DNA of 64,000 nt from an uncultured Flavobacteriaceae bacterium (GCA_947494695.1 CANLWB010000008.1:186001-250000), one strand, 5' to 3'; counted from the stretch's first letter, positions 53,693 through 64,000 are shown. A program made the numbers and translations. Notes: generated by a model not told the origin, from the sequence alone.

Positions 53693-53950
53693 GATCATAT
53701 TACAACGTAAAATATCTGATCAAAAATTTGATTTGCCAATTTATATCAACGAAAACCTGCATAAATGTATTGCAGGTTTTTTTAAGCAAGTTCCTCATTA
53801 TAAAACATATGTTCTATAAATAAAACCAATTCACTTTATCCTTCTTTCTCTTAATGTTTAATTTAGCCTCATGGATTAATTATACTATCATGTATTATAA
53901 ACATTCATTCATAACTTTAACCCTAACTTATAAGTCCCTACAGTACTAAT

Positions 53951-55279
53951 ATGAATAGAATTAAAATACACATTAGTTTAATAGCCTTATTAATAAGCCT
54001 TCAGAGTATATCCCAAAACCCTTTAGTTACCCATATGTATACGGCAGACCCAACTGCCAGAGTTTTTAATAATACATTATATGTCTTCCCTTCAACGGAT
54101 GTTGTATGTGAAGAAGGAAAAGGAGAAAATGGATTTTGTATGCCTTCTTATAATGTGTTCTCTACAACGGATTTATCGACCTGGACAGATCATGGAAAAG
54201 TTATTGACCAAACCGATGTTCCCTGGGGACGAAAAGACGGTTTTGGAATGTGGGCACCCGACTGTGTTAAAAAAGAGGGTATGTATTACTACTATTATCC
54301 GGCTCCACCTGCAGACAAAAGTGCTTTTAGAAGAATTGGTGTGGCTACTGCGACATCTCCGGAAGGGCCTTATACTTTAGAGAAACACTATATTGAAGGG
54401 GTTAAAGGCATAGATCCCAATGTTTTGATTGATGACGATGGCCGCGCTTATTTATACTATGGAGGTGGAGAAAACCTCTGGGTCGTGGAACTAAACAGCG
54501 ATATGATATCCATAAAAGGTACGCCTAAAGTTGTTGAAAAACTTCCTGGAAAATACAAAGAAGGGTCGTTTGTATTTAAAAAGAATGGCACTTATTACTT
54601 TACATTTCCTCACGCACCATCGGGGTCTGAAGAAATCTCATATGCAACAGGCAAGAGCCCTTTAGGGCCTTTTGAATACCAAGGTATGATTCTAGAACGT
54701 TGGAAAGATAACTGTTGGACAAACCACCATTCTATCGTAGAATATAAAAACCAGTGGTATATTTTTTACCACCATCATGATATCTCTAAAAATAAACACC
54801 TAAGGTCTATGAGAGCAGACAGCCTGTTCTTCGACAAAGCGGGATTAATTAAAAAGCGAAAGGCAACTTTGAGAGGTGTTGGAATTACCAAAATAGACAA
54901 ACCCATTCAAATGGATCGTTTTTCTTCGGCACACAACTTAAAAGTAAACAGGCTGGAGGATGAACGTGTTGTTGGATGGCAGTTAGATCATATTAAACCT
55001 GGTGCTTACGTTACTTACAACGCTGTTAATTTTGAGTCAAAAAAGCTAAAAAAAGTGACTTATAGAGTTTCATCCGGAAGCCAGGGAGGTACTATAAAAC
55101 TTTTTCTGGATAACAGATTTATAGCATCTACAGCCGTGAGGAATACTGGAAGTTGGACGACCTGGAAAACTGTTGAAACACCAATTAAGGAAAAGATTAA
55201 AGGTGTTAAGAACATCAAACTGATCTTTGAAGGATCCGGTGAACATCTAATGAATCTGGATTGGATTAAATTCGAATAA
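53951..55279 (+). CDS. GH43 family hydrolase with C-terminal CBM6-like module
   Basis: TADPTARVFNNTLYVFPSTD, MWAPDCVKKEGMYYYYYPA, GIDPNVLIDDDGRAYLYYGG, EGSFVFKKNGTYYFTF; CBM6-like tail. Confidence 0.9.
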   Translation: MNRIKIHISLIALLISLQSISQNPLVTHMYTADPTARVFNNTLYVFPSTDVVCEEGKGENGFCMPSYNVFSTTDLSTWTDHGKVIDQTDVPWGRKDGFGMWAPDCVKKEGMYYYYYPAPPADKSAFRRIGVATATSPEGPYTLEKHYIEGVKGIDPNVLIDDDGRAYLYYGGGENLWVVELNSDMISIKGTPKVVEKLPGKYKEGSFVFKKNGTYYFTFPHAPSGSEEISYATGKSPLGPFEYQGMILERWKDNCWTNHHSIVEYKNQWYIFYHHHDISKNKHLRSMRADSLFFDKAGLIKKRKATLRGVGITKIDKPIQMDRFSSAHNLKVNRLEDERVVGWQLDHIKPGAYVTYNAVNFESKKLKKVTYRVSSGSQGGTIKLFLDNRFIASTAVRNTGSWTTWKTVETPIKEKIKGVKNIKLIFEGSGEHLMNLDWIKFE

Positions 55280-55358
55280 TATACACACTCCACTTTAACT
55301 AAAAAAAGGCATTACTCTTAGTTGAGAATGCCTTTTTTAATGTTTTTATGAATGTTTG

Positions 55359-56973
55359 TTAATCATCCCAATGTGTATCAATGATTTCTTTTAGGTGCGG
55401 ATAATCATGATCCTCTTCGTTAAGCGCCTTTCGGGTTTCCTTTAATTCCGCCTTCATACCGTTAATAATCTCTTTGTATTCCGGATTATTATATTGATTT
55501 ATCATTTCTTCAGGGTCATGCTTTAAATCATAGAACTCCCATGCTGCTGGCGTAATCCCCACCTTATTAGAATGTGCTTCGTCATTCCAGTACATGGAAA
55601 GGGTGCCTTCTTTTTCTAAATTATGGTATCTACCATAAAAAAATATTAATTTATGATCTTTACTTCTAAGTCCGAAATGTGCTGGAATATCATGATGAAC
55701 CATCTGCATCCAATAGCGATAATACGTACTCGACCTCCAGTCTTTTGGAGGGTTTCCCTTTAGTATTTCTGTGGTACTTCTTCCCTGCATATAATCTGGT
55801 GCCTTTCCTCCTGCCAGCTCTATTAAGGTCGGTGCAAAATCGGTATTATTCACCATTAAATCGGTTCGTGAACCCGGTGTTACCGCTTCATTATCCGGAT
55901 GTCTAATAATTAATGGCATGTGTATAGATTCTTCATACATCCATCGTTTATCTTGAAAATCGTGCTCGCCCAGAATCATACCTTGATCTGAGGTATAAAC
56001 AATAATTGTATTGTCCCAGAGCCCTTTCTTTTTTAAATAATCAAAAAATCGACCTAAATTATCATCAACTCCTTTTACACATCTTAAATACCGCTTTAAA
56101 TATTCTTGATAAGCCGCACTGGTTGCTTCTTTTTCGGTAGGTTGATCTCCAGTTTTAAAATGTTAACATAATTACGATTTGTATGTCTTTTAGAGATTGA
56201 AGAGCCTATAACATGTAATAAACTGTCATTTTTACCCCGCGTTGCTTCCGAACCCCATTGCGATTGATCGTATAAGCTCTTAGGCTCAGGAATGGTGTCA
56301 TTTTCTAAATAGCTTGCATATTTGGGGTTGAATTTAAACATATCATGAGGAGCTTTAAAATGATACATTAAGAAAAACGGATTCTCGTTGCCTTTTTCAT
56401 GTTCAAACCAATCCAATACCTGATCTGTGATAACATCTGAACTATGCCCTTTATAAGTCACCGTATTATTGGGCCATGTCTTTTCTCCACGAACTCTAAA
56501 CACCGGATCGAAATATTTACCCTGAGCCGGCAATACCTTATAATAATCGAACGCTGTAGGTTCAATACTCAAATGCCACTTGCCAATCATGGCTGTTTCA
56601 TACCCCATTTTTTTCATTTCCTGAGGTAGATATTGCTTTTCGGGACCTAATTCATTCCACAAATCCAGTACCTCATTTGTCTGACTATATTAACCGGTCA
56701 TGGTAGACGCTCTACTTGGGGTACAAATAGAATTTGTAACAAAACAATTATTAAACACCATGCCTTCACCAACTAATTTATCCAAATTAGGTGGTGGGTT
56801 TAAACGCGCCAGACCACCACCATACAGGCCTGTAGCTCAGGCCGTATGATCATCTGTCATGATAAAAATAATATTAGGTTTTTTTGGTTTCTTTTTTTCG
56901 TGTACGCACACGAAATAAGAACTAAAGAAAAAATTGATGCTCTAATAAGTATGGATAATTTAGCTGTCTTCAT
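55359..56973 (-). pseudogene. S1 family sulfatase pseudogene
   Basis: N-terminal segment reads PNIIFIMTDDHTA*ATGLYGG...SICTPSRASTMTG*YSQTN with two in-frame stops, plus a frameshift between signal peptide and body and one near 56155. Intact C-terminal fragment 55359-55979. Confidence 0.88.
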
Positions 56974-57037
56974 AGATTCTAATTAAGTTTTTATAAATGA
57001 CTGCCTAAAAATAGCTTTTTAGGCAGTCATAAAAAAA

Positions 57038-57490
57038 TTAAGCTTTAAAGTCTTTTTTCTTGGCTAACAAAATATGGTCACATACCAACACCAACTCATC
57101 GTGTTGATTAAATATTTCGACATGTTCGTTAACATGCCCTAAATGGGGATGTTTGGAATCTTTCTTCTCACTTATGGTAACAACCACTCTAATGGTATCA
57201 CCGATGTGTACAGGCTTTACGAAACGTAGTCTGTCGTATCCCTTAGAAAATGCTTCAGGATTAATCTCTGTTGCCGTCATACCAATACCTACAGCGAATG
57301 TTAACGTACCATGAGCAATGCGCTGCTTAAACGGCTGCGTTTTGCACCATTCGGTATCCATATGATGTGGAAAAAAGTCGCCGGTATGTCCAGCATGAAC
57401 CACAAAATCTGTTTCCGTAATGGTTCTTCCTAAAGTTTCTCTTTTACTTTCTAATTCGTAGTCTTCAAAAAATCTCGACTTAATATGCAT
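57038..57490 (-). CDS. MaoC-like hydratase/dehydratase (hotdog fold)
   Basis: [39 protein letters not shown]...[14 protein letters not shown]. Confidence 0.88.
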   Translation of the reverse strand: MHIKSRFFEDYELESKRETLGRTITETDFVVHAGHTGDFFPHHMDTEWCKTQPFKQRIAHGTLTFAVGIGMTATEINPEAFSKGYDRLRFVKPVHIGDTIRVVVTISEKKDSKHPHLGHVNEHVEIFNQHDELVLVCDHILLAKKKDFKA

Positions 57491-57514
57491 GTTCTAATTT
57501 GTTAGTCCTAGTAA

Positions 57515-58285
57515 TTATCTACCCATCCATCCACCGTCAACAAGAACGACAGATCCATTCATGTAAGCCGCAGCTTCTGAAGCTAAAAATACGGTTGGTC
57601 CGGCAAAGTCCTCAGCTTCACCCCATCTTCCAGCAGGAATACGTGATAGAATAGATTCTGCTCTTACAGGATCGTTTCTTAAGGCTTCCGTATTATCTGT
57701 AGAAATGTAACCCGGTGCAATAGCATTTACATTAACACCTTTTCCTGCCCATTCGTTGGAAAAAGCCATAGTTAATTGTCCTATAGCACCTTTACTGGCA
57801 GCATATCCTGGTACCGTTATTCCTCCCTGGAAGGTTAATAATGATGCCGTAAATATAACTTTACCCGATCCTCTGGCAATCATTTCTTTACCAAACTCTC
57901 TTGTTAAAATAAACTGTGCATTTTGATTTACTTCAATAACCTTATCCCATAGCTCATCTGAATGTTCTGCTGCTGGAGCTCTTAAAATAGTTCCTGCATT
58001 GTTTACTAAAATATCGATGATTGGATTATCTTTTTTGGCTTCCTCTATGAATGTATATAATGCTTTTCTATCTGAAAAATCACATTGGTAAGCTTTAAAA
58101 CTCTTCCCTGTTGCTAATACCGCCTTTTCTACATCACTACCTTCCAATTCCAACGAAGCCGATACTCCAATAATATTTGCCCCTGCCTCGGCTAAACCAA
58201 CTGCCATAGCCTTTCCTATACCTCTTTTACAACCTGTTACAAGTGCGGTCTTTCCCTCTAAACTAAATTTGTTCAAAATACTCAT
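57515..58285 (-). CDS. kduD: SDR oxidoreductase, 2-dehydro-3-deoxy-D-gluconate 5-dehydrogenase (KduD-like)
   Basis: TGCKRGIGKAMAVGLAEAGANIIGV, FQGGITVPGYAASKGAIGQL, NEWAGKGVNVNAIAPGYISTDNTEALR, RIPAGRWGEAEDFAGPTVFLAS. Confidence 0.85.
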   Translation of the reverse strand: MSILNKFSLEGKTALVTGCKRGIGKAMAVGLAEAGANIIGVSASLELEGSDVEKAVLATGKSFKAYQCDFSDRKALYTFIEEAKKDNPIIDILVNNAGTILRAPAAEHSDELWDKVIEVNQNAQFILTREFGKEMIARGSGKVIFTASLLTFQGGITVPGYAASKGAIGQLTMAFSNEWAGKGVNVNAIAPGYISTDNTEALRNDPVRAESILSRIPAGRWGEAEDFAGPTVFLASEAAAYMNGSVVLVDGGWMGR

Positions 58286-58806
58286 TTATATAATTTTTAA
58301 TATTAATTTTTGCGTTGTAAACTTCATACCATTTACATTGGTACTTTCTCAAGCGAATTTAAATAAAGTTACCCGGAAAGACGTGCCTAAATCATGCTTT
58401 TTGCATCCCTTAATCGTTCTGCTGATGTTATCTTAATTTGTAATCTCCATCTATTTTCAGCAAAAGTCTTTTTATTAGGCTTTAATCTCACTGGTTATGT
58501 ACTATAAAGGCAATTATCTCTAATTTTAAAATAAAAACCATCAGTATGCCTCAAACTAAGTGATCGCTTTCTCCCTTAAAATAACACGTTTTGAGGATTG
58601 ACTTATAAATAGCTTCACTATGAACTTTTAACCAAACTCATCATTTTGGTCACGCTTTTGTAATAACCTCAACATGAATATCGATAGTACCTGCTTTATT
58701 GCTACGTGCTGTAAACAAAACAAGGCAGGCCGCTATCAATACTTAATTTCATTATTTTGGCATTAGCCCCATCTGTAAATAGTATCCCTTAAAGATGATA
58801 TTTGCA

Positions 58807-59823
58807 CTATAATTGACAGTCCATTAGTACTTTCATCCCATCTGGGTTATTATCAATATTTTCAAAGACTTGTTGAATATTGCTCAATGGTTGCACATCG
58901 GTAATCATGTCATCGAATGGTAATTCATTCGCTGTAATTAACGCAATAGACTTTTCGTAATCCTCTTTTTCGTAAACACGGGCTCCAATTAGTTTAAGTT
59001 CTTTCCAGAAAAATTTAAATAGATCAACCTCTTTCTTTTGTCCGTGAATAGCAACCATAACGATTCTACCTCTTATGCCAGCTATTTCAGTCATAATGTC
59101 AAGGGCCGGTTGTACACCAGCAACTTCAAAAACAACATCTGCCAAACGTCCTTCTGTTTGTTCTTTTATGTACTCTACCAAATTAACATGCATTGGGTTA
59201 ACAGCATTCAATCCCATGTCTTTGGCTTTTGCAATACGTTTTTCATTAACCTCAGAAATAATAACGTTTGCACCAAGCTCTTTAGCCACCATGGCCACCA
59301 ATAATCCAATGGGTCCACCTCCTAATACAACGGCTGTTTCTCCTGCCACTAATCCGCTTAAACGAACGTCATGTGTCGCAACCGATAAAGGTTCTATTAA
59401 CGCAGCTAATCTCAGATCTGTACTCTCCTGAAGTTTGTGTAATGTAAATGCTGGAACGTTCCAATATTGTTGCATAGCGCCCGGACTATCTATTCCGATA
59501 AATTTTAGCTCTTCACAAATGTGATTGAATCCTTTATCTGAAGGTTTTACCTTTCTATCATCTAACGGACGAACAACCACTTTATCTCCAATGGCGTAAC
59601 CTGAAACACCTTCTCCAATGGCGTCAATAACTCCAGACATTTCATGACCAATCGTTTCAGGAATATTAACACGTTTATCCATCATTCCGTGGTAAATATG
59701 TACATCTGTCCCACACACCCCAACATAAGCTACTTTTATTCTAACTTCTCCTGTTGCTGGTTGCTCTACTTCTTTTTCGATGACATTGAAGGTTTTATTA
59801 CCTTCATATTGCGTTGCTTTCAT
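58807..59823 (-). CDS. Zinc-dependent medium-chain alcohol/polyol dehydrogenase
   Basis: VGVCGTDVHIYHGMM, PETIGHEMSGVI, VLGGGPIGLLVAMVAKELGA. Confidence 0.88.
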   Translation of the reverse strand: MKATQYEGNKTFNVIEKEVEQPATGEVRIKVAYVGVCGTDVHIYHGMMDKRVNIPETIGHEMSGVIDAIGEGVSGYAIGDKVVVRPLDDRKVKPSDKGFNHICEELKFIGIDSPGAMQQYWNVPAFTLHKLQESTDLRLAALIEPLSVATHDVRLSGLVAGETAVVLGGGPIGLLVAMVAKELGANVIISEVNEKRIAKAKDMGLNAVNPMHVNLVEYIKEQTEGRLADVVFEVAGVQPALDIMTEIAGIRGRIVMVAIHGQKKEVDLFKFFWKELKLIGARVYEKEDYEKSIALITANELPFDDMITDVQPLSNIQQVFENIDNNPDGMKVLMDCQL

Positions 59824-60065
59824 TATGTATATGTTTTGTAAATATGTTATCTGTAATATGAATTAAATCATTAGTCTTTGCCTACCATCAAATTTTGAAT
59901 GTTACTTTTTAACATGCCCACCTGTTCCTGGCCTAAATATTTAACTTAACGCAAAATTATCGTTTTGAGCACAAAACCCATGAATAATTCAACTAGACAA
60001 ATACTATACAATAGCAAAAACAATACATTTTAATATCTAATCTTAACTATTTTTAGATATTAGTC

Positions 60066-61136
60066 TTAAACATCGTAATTCGGAGCCACACCACCTTCAT
60101 TATTGGATTGGTAAGCAGCTTCGACAATAGCCATGGAATGTACTACATCCTCAACGTTTGTTGGGAGCTCTTCTAAAGTTCCCTCAACATAACGCATTAA
60201 ACTCGCCATGGTACCAACGAAAGCATCCGGGAACCATGATCCCTCCAAATCAACCTCAATCCATTCTGGATCTTTCCCTTCCTTCAAGATACAATATTGA
60301 AACAAATCTGGTTTTCCATTCGGATAGTCTAATAACAACCCTATTCTTGCCTTTATCGCTCCTTTTGTCCCTTCCCATTTCACAAAACTTTCCTGGTTTT
60401 TTTCACCAAAATTATGATCGTGGTTCGTATTAATTATAGCGCGCATAGAATCGCTGTAATCCATAATGGTTGTTGTTCGTGTTGACGACATGGTCTTCCC
60501 AGGATTCTTTAACGTTTTTGAATAGACCTTCTTTGGATTCCCAAGGAAGGAACGAATCAAATCGATATAATGAATACTATGCTGCTGAATTTCCAACCGT
60601 GGATGATTTACCACATTTGGAAAATATTCCCAGGGTGTAAATATACTTAATCGAACTTCAAAATCGTAAAGTTCTCCTATATGCCCCTGGTCGATTAAAT
60701 ACTTTGCAGCCATAACGTAAGGTGCAAAACGCATTTGACAGTTAATAGCGGCTTTAAACTTTTTCCTTCTGCAAACTTCCAATATTTCAAGAGTTTGCTC
60801 GTAGTAGTCCCCCATTGGTTTTTGAATCAACACAGCAGCTTCATCAGGCAGCAACTCTAACGTGCTAACAAACTGGTTTGGCATTAATGTTAAATCGAAT
60901 ACTGCATTTTCGGGAGCGGCTTTCACCATGTCCTCAACATTATTGTAAACATGAGGAATATTAAATGATTCGGCCAAATCGAGAGCTCTTTGCTTCGTTC
61001 GGTTAGTAATTCCTTCCACTGTAAAACCTACACTTTTATAGGCTGGTAAATGCGCATCACGAACAATACCGCCAGCTCCAATGATATATATTGGACGTTT
61101 TTCTTTTGGTAATTCGGGCTTATAAATTAACTCCAT
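60066..61136 (-). CDS. Gfo/Idh/MocA family oxidoreductase
   Basis: IYIIGAGGIVRDAHLPAYKSVGFTVEGITNRTKQRA; VLIQKPMGDYYEQTLEILEVCRRKK. Confidence 0.88.
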   Translation of the reverse strand: MELIYKPELPKEKRPIYIIGAGGIVRDAHLPAYKSVGFTVEGITNRTKQRALDLAESFNIPHVYNNVEDMVKAAPENAVFDLTLMPNQFVSTLELLPDEAAVLIQKPMGDYYEQTLEILEVCRRKKFKAAINCQMRFAPYVMAAKYLIDQGHIGELYDFEVRLSIFTPWEYFPNVVNHPRLEIQQHSIHYIDLIRSFLGNPKKVYSKTLKNPGKTMSSTRTTTIMDYSDSMRAIINTNHDHNFGEKNQESFVKWEGTKGAIKARIGLLLDYPNGKPDLFQYCILKEGKDPEWIEVDLEGSWFPDAFVGTMASLMRYVEGTLEELPTNVEDVVHSMAIVEAAYQSNNEGGVAPNYDV

Positions 61137-62373
61137 AGTGCTTATTTTCTATACGATTCACCTCATCCTGGGCATGGTCTAAAATAGCTTTAATGTCTTT
61201 CGACGAATTAATAACGTCTAAAACCAGCTGATCAATAACATCTGCTATCTCTGACCAATTGCTTTTTCTGGGGAGTGATCGTGTTTTTTTATGTAATTCT
61301 TCTAATTTGTGATAATACGGTACTTCCTTATTCACATCGGCATCATGCCAAGTCGATTTGCGACAGCCTATAGCCCCCTCTAAGGTAAGTAGTTTATCGT
61401 TCTTTTCATTAACTGCATATCGAATAAAATCGTAGGCTATATCCTTGTTTTTACTACCTCGACCAATAACATACATCCAATACGCGTTTAGAGAAGTCCC
61501 TTCCCCATTCGGTCCTGCAGGAATATTGGCAATATCAACCTTGCCTTTGACTTTAGAATCTTCTAAAAATTCGCACATGGAAGCAAATCCAAACCAATTC
61601 ACCATCATAGCCAGGTTTCCATTAGCGAAAGCCATCCCAGATTTAACCGAGTCAAAATCTCGTGATTCGGGGTGCATGGCATTCGTATTTTGAAGTGCTT
61701 TTCTATAGAATGTCATGCCTTCAATAGCCTGAATCGAATTTAACTTGATTCTTTTATTTTCATCAAATAAGTCTCCTCCACGCGTCCAAAGCTGCAGGCA
61801 GAAATCGAACACCGTATTATGCCCGTCGGGATAAGCAGCAAAGGTTGTTCCATATAAATCATCTTCTGGTCTGTTGAAAAATTCGGCCACCTGTATTAGG
61901 TCATCCCAGGTTTTCGGTATCTCTAGTGATTTATCATATGCTTTATAAAAAGCAGCATTTTCTTCTGCAGATTCGAATAAATCTTTTCTATAAATTAAGC
62001 ACTCCGGACCATCATGAAAAGGCAATGCGACAATTTTATCTTCGAATTCTTGCTTATATAATAACGACCTGGACCATCCGTTTGGAAAATCACTGGGAGC
62101 ATTCTTATTGATATAGGGTGTTAAATCTTCTATGGCATTAGAGGTATAAGCCTCGGTAATCCAATCGGTATTTATTAAAGAAACATCCCAGGTCCCGTTC
62201 GCTAATCCATCTTCTTTTAAAATGGTATCGTAGAGTGGATGTAAATCCAGAGCTACAGCTTCCAGTTCCATATCACACCCGGTTTCTTCACAAAATGATG
62301 TCCAGATTTTATCGATGGCAGATTCGAATGCATCAAATTTTCGGACGGCTATTCTAAATTTGTTTTGTCTCAT
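61120..62373 (-). CDS. Family 1 extracellular solute-binding protein-like, no signal peptide
   Basis: WDVSLINTDWITEAYTSNAIEDLTPYI, LPFHDGPECLIYRKDLF, IPKTWDDLIQVAEFF, FANGNLAMMVNWFG; N-terminus [18 protein letters not shown] lacks a hydrophobic segment. Confidence 0.83.
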   Translation of the reverse strand: MRQNKFRIAVRKFDAFESAIDKIWTSFCEETGCDMELEAVALDLHPLYDTILKEDGLANGTWDVSLINTDWITEAYTSNAIEDLTPYINKNAPSDFPNGWSRSLLYKQEFEDKIVALPFHDGPECLIYRKDLFESAEENAAFYKAYDKSLEIPKTWDDLIQVAEFFNRPEDDLYGTTFAAYPDGHNTVFDFCLQLWTRGGDLFDENKRIKLNSIQAIEGMTFYRKALQNTNAMHPESRDFDSVKSGMAFANGNLAMMVNWFGFASMCEFLEDSKVKGKVDIANIPAGPNGEGTSLNAYWMYVIGRGSKNKDIAYDFIRYAVNEKNDKLLTLEGAIGCRKSTWHDADVNKEVPYYHKLEELHKKTRSLPRKSNWSEIADVIDQLVLDVINSSKDIKAILDHAQDEVNRIENKHYGVNL

Positions 62374-63518
62374 TAATCTGCTATTAGTTCTTTTACAATG
62401 GCATTCGTATGCTCTCCCAAAGATGGTGAGCCCAAGGTTGATGTTAACACGTTCCCATCAATCCTAATGGGGCATCTTGTTGTCTCATACTCAAAACCAT
62501 CTCCCATGACCACGTTTTGAATCATATCCAACACTTTAAACCCATCGTGCTTAAAGAGGGTATCCCAATTCATGACACTAGCACACCAAATATCTGCCGG
62601 CTCCAATACCGATAACCATTTTTCTGTAGTATCCGTTTTTAAATGTGTGGCTAAAATGTCTTTTATCTCATCACGTTGTGTGAACCAACTTGCTACTTCT
62701 GGGTAATTTTTAAGAGCTTCGCAATCTAACAACGCTCCCAATACAGGAATGGCTCCCATGGCAAGTGCCAAATACCCATTACTGGTTTGATACACCCCAT
62801 ATGGCGCTCCCAGATAGGCGTGTGCGTTATTGTTTTTGGTTCGTTCGGTTGGTTGTCCTCCATCATGATAATAGGTTGTGATGGTTTCAAATTGAAAATC
62901 TAAAGCAGATTCCAGCATACTGATAGATACTTTAGATCCCTCTCCGGTTTTAGCTCTTTTTATTAGAGCTGCCAAAACCCCCTGAACCAGGTGAGACCCC
63001 GAAAGAATATCCACTATAGCTAATCCCATAGGAACTGGACCCTGATCTGCATTACCACTTAACCAAGCGAGTCCAGACAATGATTGTAACAATAAATCCT
63101 GACCTGGTTTCGACCTCCAGGGACCTTCGTCTCCGTACCCCGTAATATTACCGTAAACGATAGAAGGGTTTACTTTTTTTACAGACTCATAATCTAAGCC
63201 CAAACGTTCTATAACGCCTGGCCTAAAATTATGAATCAACACATCGGCTTTTTCAATTAACTTTAGAACCCGATGTTTATCGGTATCCTCTTTTAAATCG
63301 GCCTGAAAACTTTCTTTATTTCTGTTTATAGCTCTAAACACTGAAGACTCTCCATTTAATATCACATTAGACACGTATAACTGTCTACAGATATCTCCGG
63401 TCTCCGGACGCTCAACTTTTATAACACGAGCTCCTAAATCTGCCATTCTTAAGGTTGCAGATGGCGCCGATAAGAACTGACTTAAATCAACTATTAATAT
63501 ATCTTCTAAGGGTAACAT
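62373..63518 (-). CDS. CaiB/BaiF family (class III) CoA-transferase
   Basis: [73 protein letters not shown]. Confidence 0.92.
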   Translation of the reverse strand: MLPLEDILIVDLSQFLSAPSATLRMADLGARVIKVERPETGDICRQLYVSNVILNGESSVFRAINRNKESFQADLKEDTDKHRVLKLIEKADVLIHNFRPGVIERLGLDYESVKKVNPSIVYGNITGYGDEGPWRSKPGQDLLLQSLSGLAWLSGNADQGPVPMGLAIVDILSGSHLVQGVLAALIKRAKTGEGSKVSISMLESALDFQFETITTYYHDGGQPTERTKNNNAHAYLGAPYGVYQTSNGYLALAMGAIPVLGALLDCEALKNYPEVASWFTQRDEIKDILATHLKTDTTEKWLSVLEPADIWCASVMNWDTLFKHDGFKVLDMIQNVVMGDGFEYETTRCPIRIDGNVLTSTLGSPSLGEHTNAIVKELIAD

Positions 63519-63522
63519 CCTT

Positions 63523-63726
63523 TTAACTTTTTTGATTTTTATACTTCACCGTTTGCAGATGCTCACAGTACAATACCACATTATTAAACATCATGGCTTC
63601 CCCTTCTAACATGATTCTCTTAACGGAGTGGTTTTTTTTACCAATTTCAAAACCTTCATAAAACCAATCTTCGGTATGATATACCGGTATATCCTGGTGC
63701 GAATCTAAGGGTGTGCTTTCTGGCAT
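63523..63726 (-). CDS. Small protein, possibly a MaoC-like N-terminal fragment
   Basis: [39 protein letters not shown] resembles the MaoC N-terminus (cf. [28 protein letters not shown]) but stops after 67 aa. Confidence 0.45.
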   Translation of the reverse strand: MPESTPLDSHQDIPVYHTEDWFYEGFEIGKKNHSVKRIMLEGEAMMFNNVVLYCEHLQTVKYKNQKS

Positions 63727-63729
63727 GTT

Positions 63730-64000
63730 TTAAAGTTTAAATTCTTCTATAATGGCTTCTGTATCCTGCCCTACTTTTGGAGCACCTTTTGAAGCATACA
63801 ACTTCTCATCGTTCAATCTTATTGGACATCGGGTTGTATGTATAGCTTCTCCAGTATGTAATCGTATTTTTTGATCCATTCCCAAAACCTTATAAGCATC
63901 ATGGTTCAGTAATGTTTTATAATCATAAACATCAGAACACCAAATACCTGCCGCTTCTAAAATCAATAGCCAATCGCTTGTATTTTTATTAACCAGAAAG
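63730..64000 (-). CDS. CaiB/BaiF family CoA-transferase, C-terminal part (5' end beyond window)
   Basis: Frame is open to the window end (FLVNKNTSDWLLILEAAGIWCSDV...). C-terminus parallels the neighbouring CoA-transferase (TTRCPIRL, GAPKVGQDTEAIIEEF). Confidence 0.8.
   Translation of the reverse strand, partial: FLVNKNTSDWLLILEAAGIWCSDVYDYKTLLNHDAYKVLGMDQKIRLHTGEAIHTTRCPIRLNDEKLYASKGAPKVGQDTEAIIEEFKL

Noticed and set aside
53806-53812. Lone CATATGT upstream of GH43
   Set aside because: No partner half-site at 21 bp in either direction.
55359-56973. Stop-codon recoding in the broken sulfatase
   Set aside because: Both TAA and TGA replace Gln-like positions and frameshifts are also present, so pseudogenisation is simpler.

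Overview
The window looks like a marine Flavobacteriia-type Bacteroidetes chromosome. It is AT-rich, with T9SS C-terminal sorting tails, Bacteroidetes lipoprotein signals and a SusC/SusD pair. Most of it (about 3.7-64 kb, with a non-PUL interval at about 32-37 kb) is carbohydrate-catabolism DNA that appears aimed at a sulfated, fucose-, galactose- and uronate-containing polysaccharide. It holds one SusC/SusD pair plus a PKD-type lipoprotein, five intact Cys-type S1 sulfatases and one sulfatase pseudogene, two GH2, two GH29, two GH28, one GH3, one GH16 (ELDIVE motif), one GH43, a T9SS-secreted right-handed beta-helix protein, KduI, KduD, DUF4861-like and DUF6786-like proteins. The right edge is a cytosolic oxidoreductase / CoA-transferase / signal-less solute-binding-protein cluster that continues past the window. 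Most interesting observations: (1) a direct-repeat motif CATTTGT-N14-CATATGT (21-bp period) at six places, five of them 58-66 bp upstream of a start codon; (2) the right-edge CoA-transferase/MaoC/SBP module; (3) a near-identical duplicated lipoprotein gene whose left copy carries the 3' tail of a missing T9SS gene; (4) an untracked 51-aa ORF upstream of a GNAT-family protein, a possible toxin-antitoxin pair; (5) a stand-alone TonB-receptor plug-domain lipoprotein; (6) a decayed sulfatase; (7) nested inverted-repeat (MITE/REP-like) elements. No tRNA, rRNA or CRISPR was recognised. All family calls come from reading motifs and protein sequence, without database searches.
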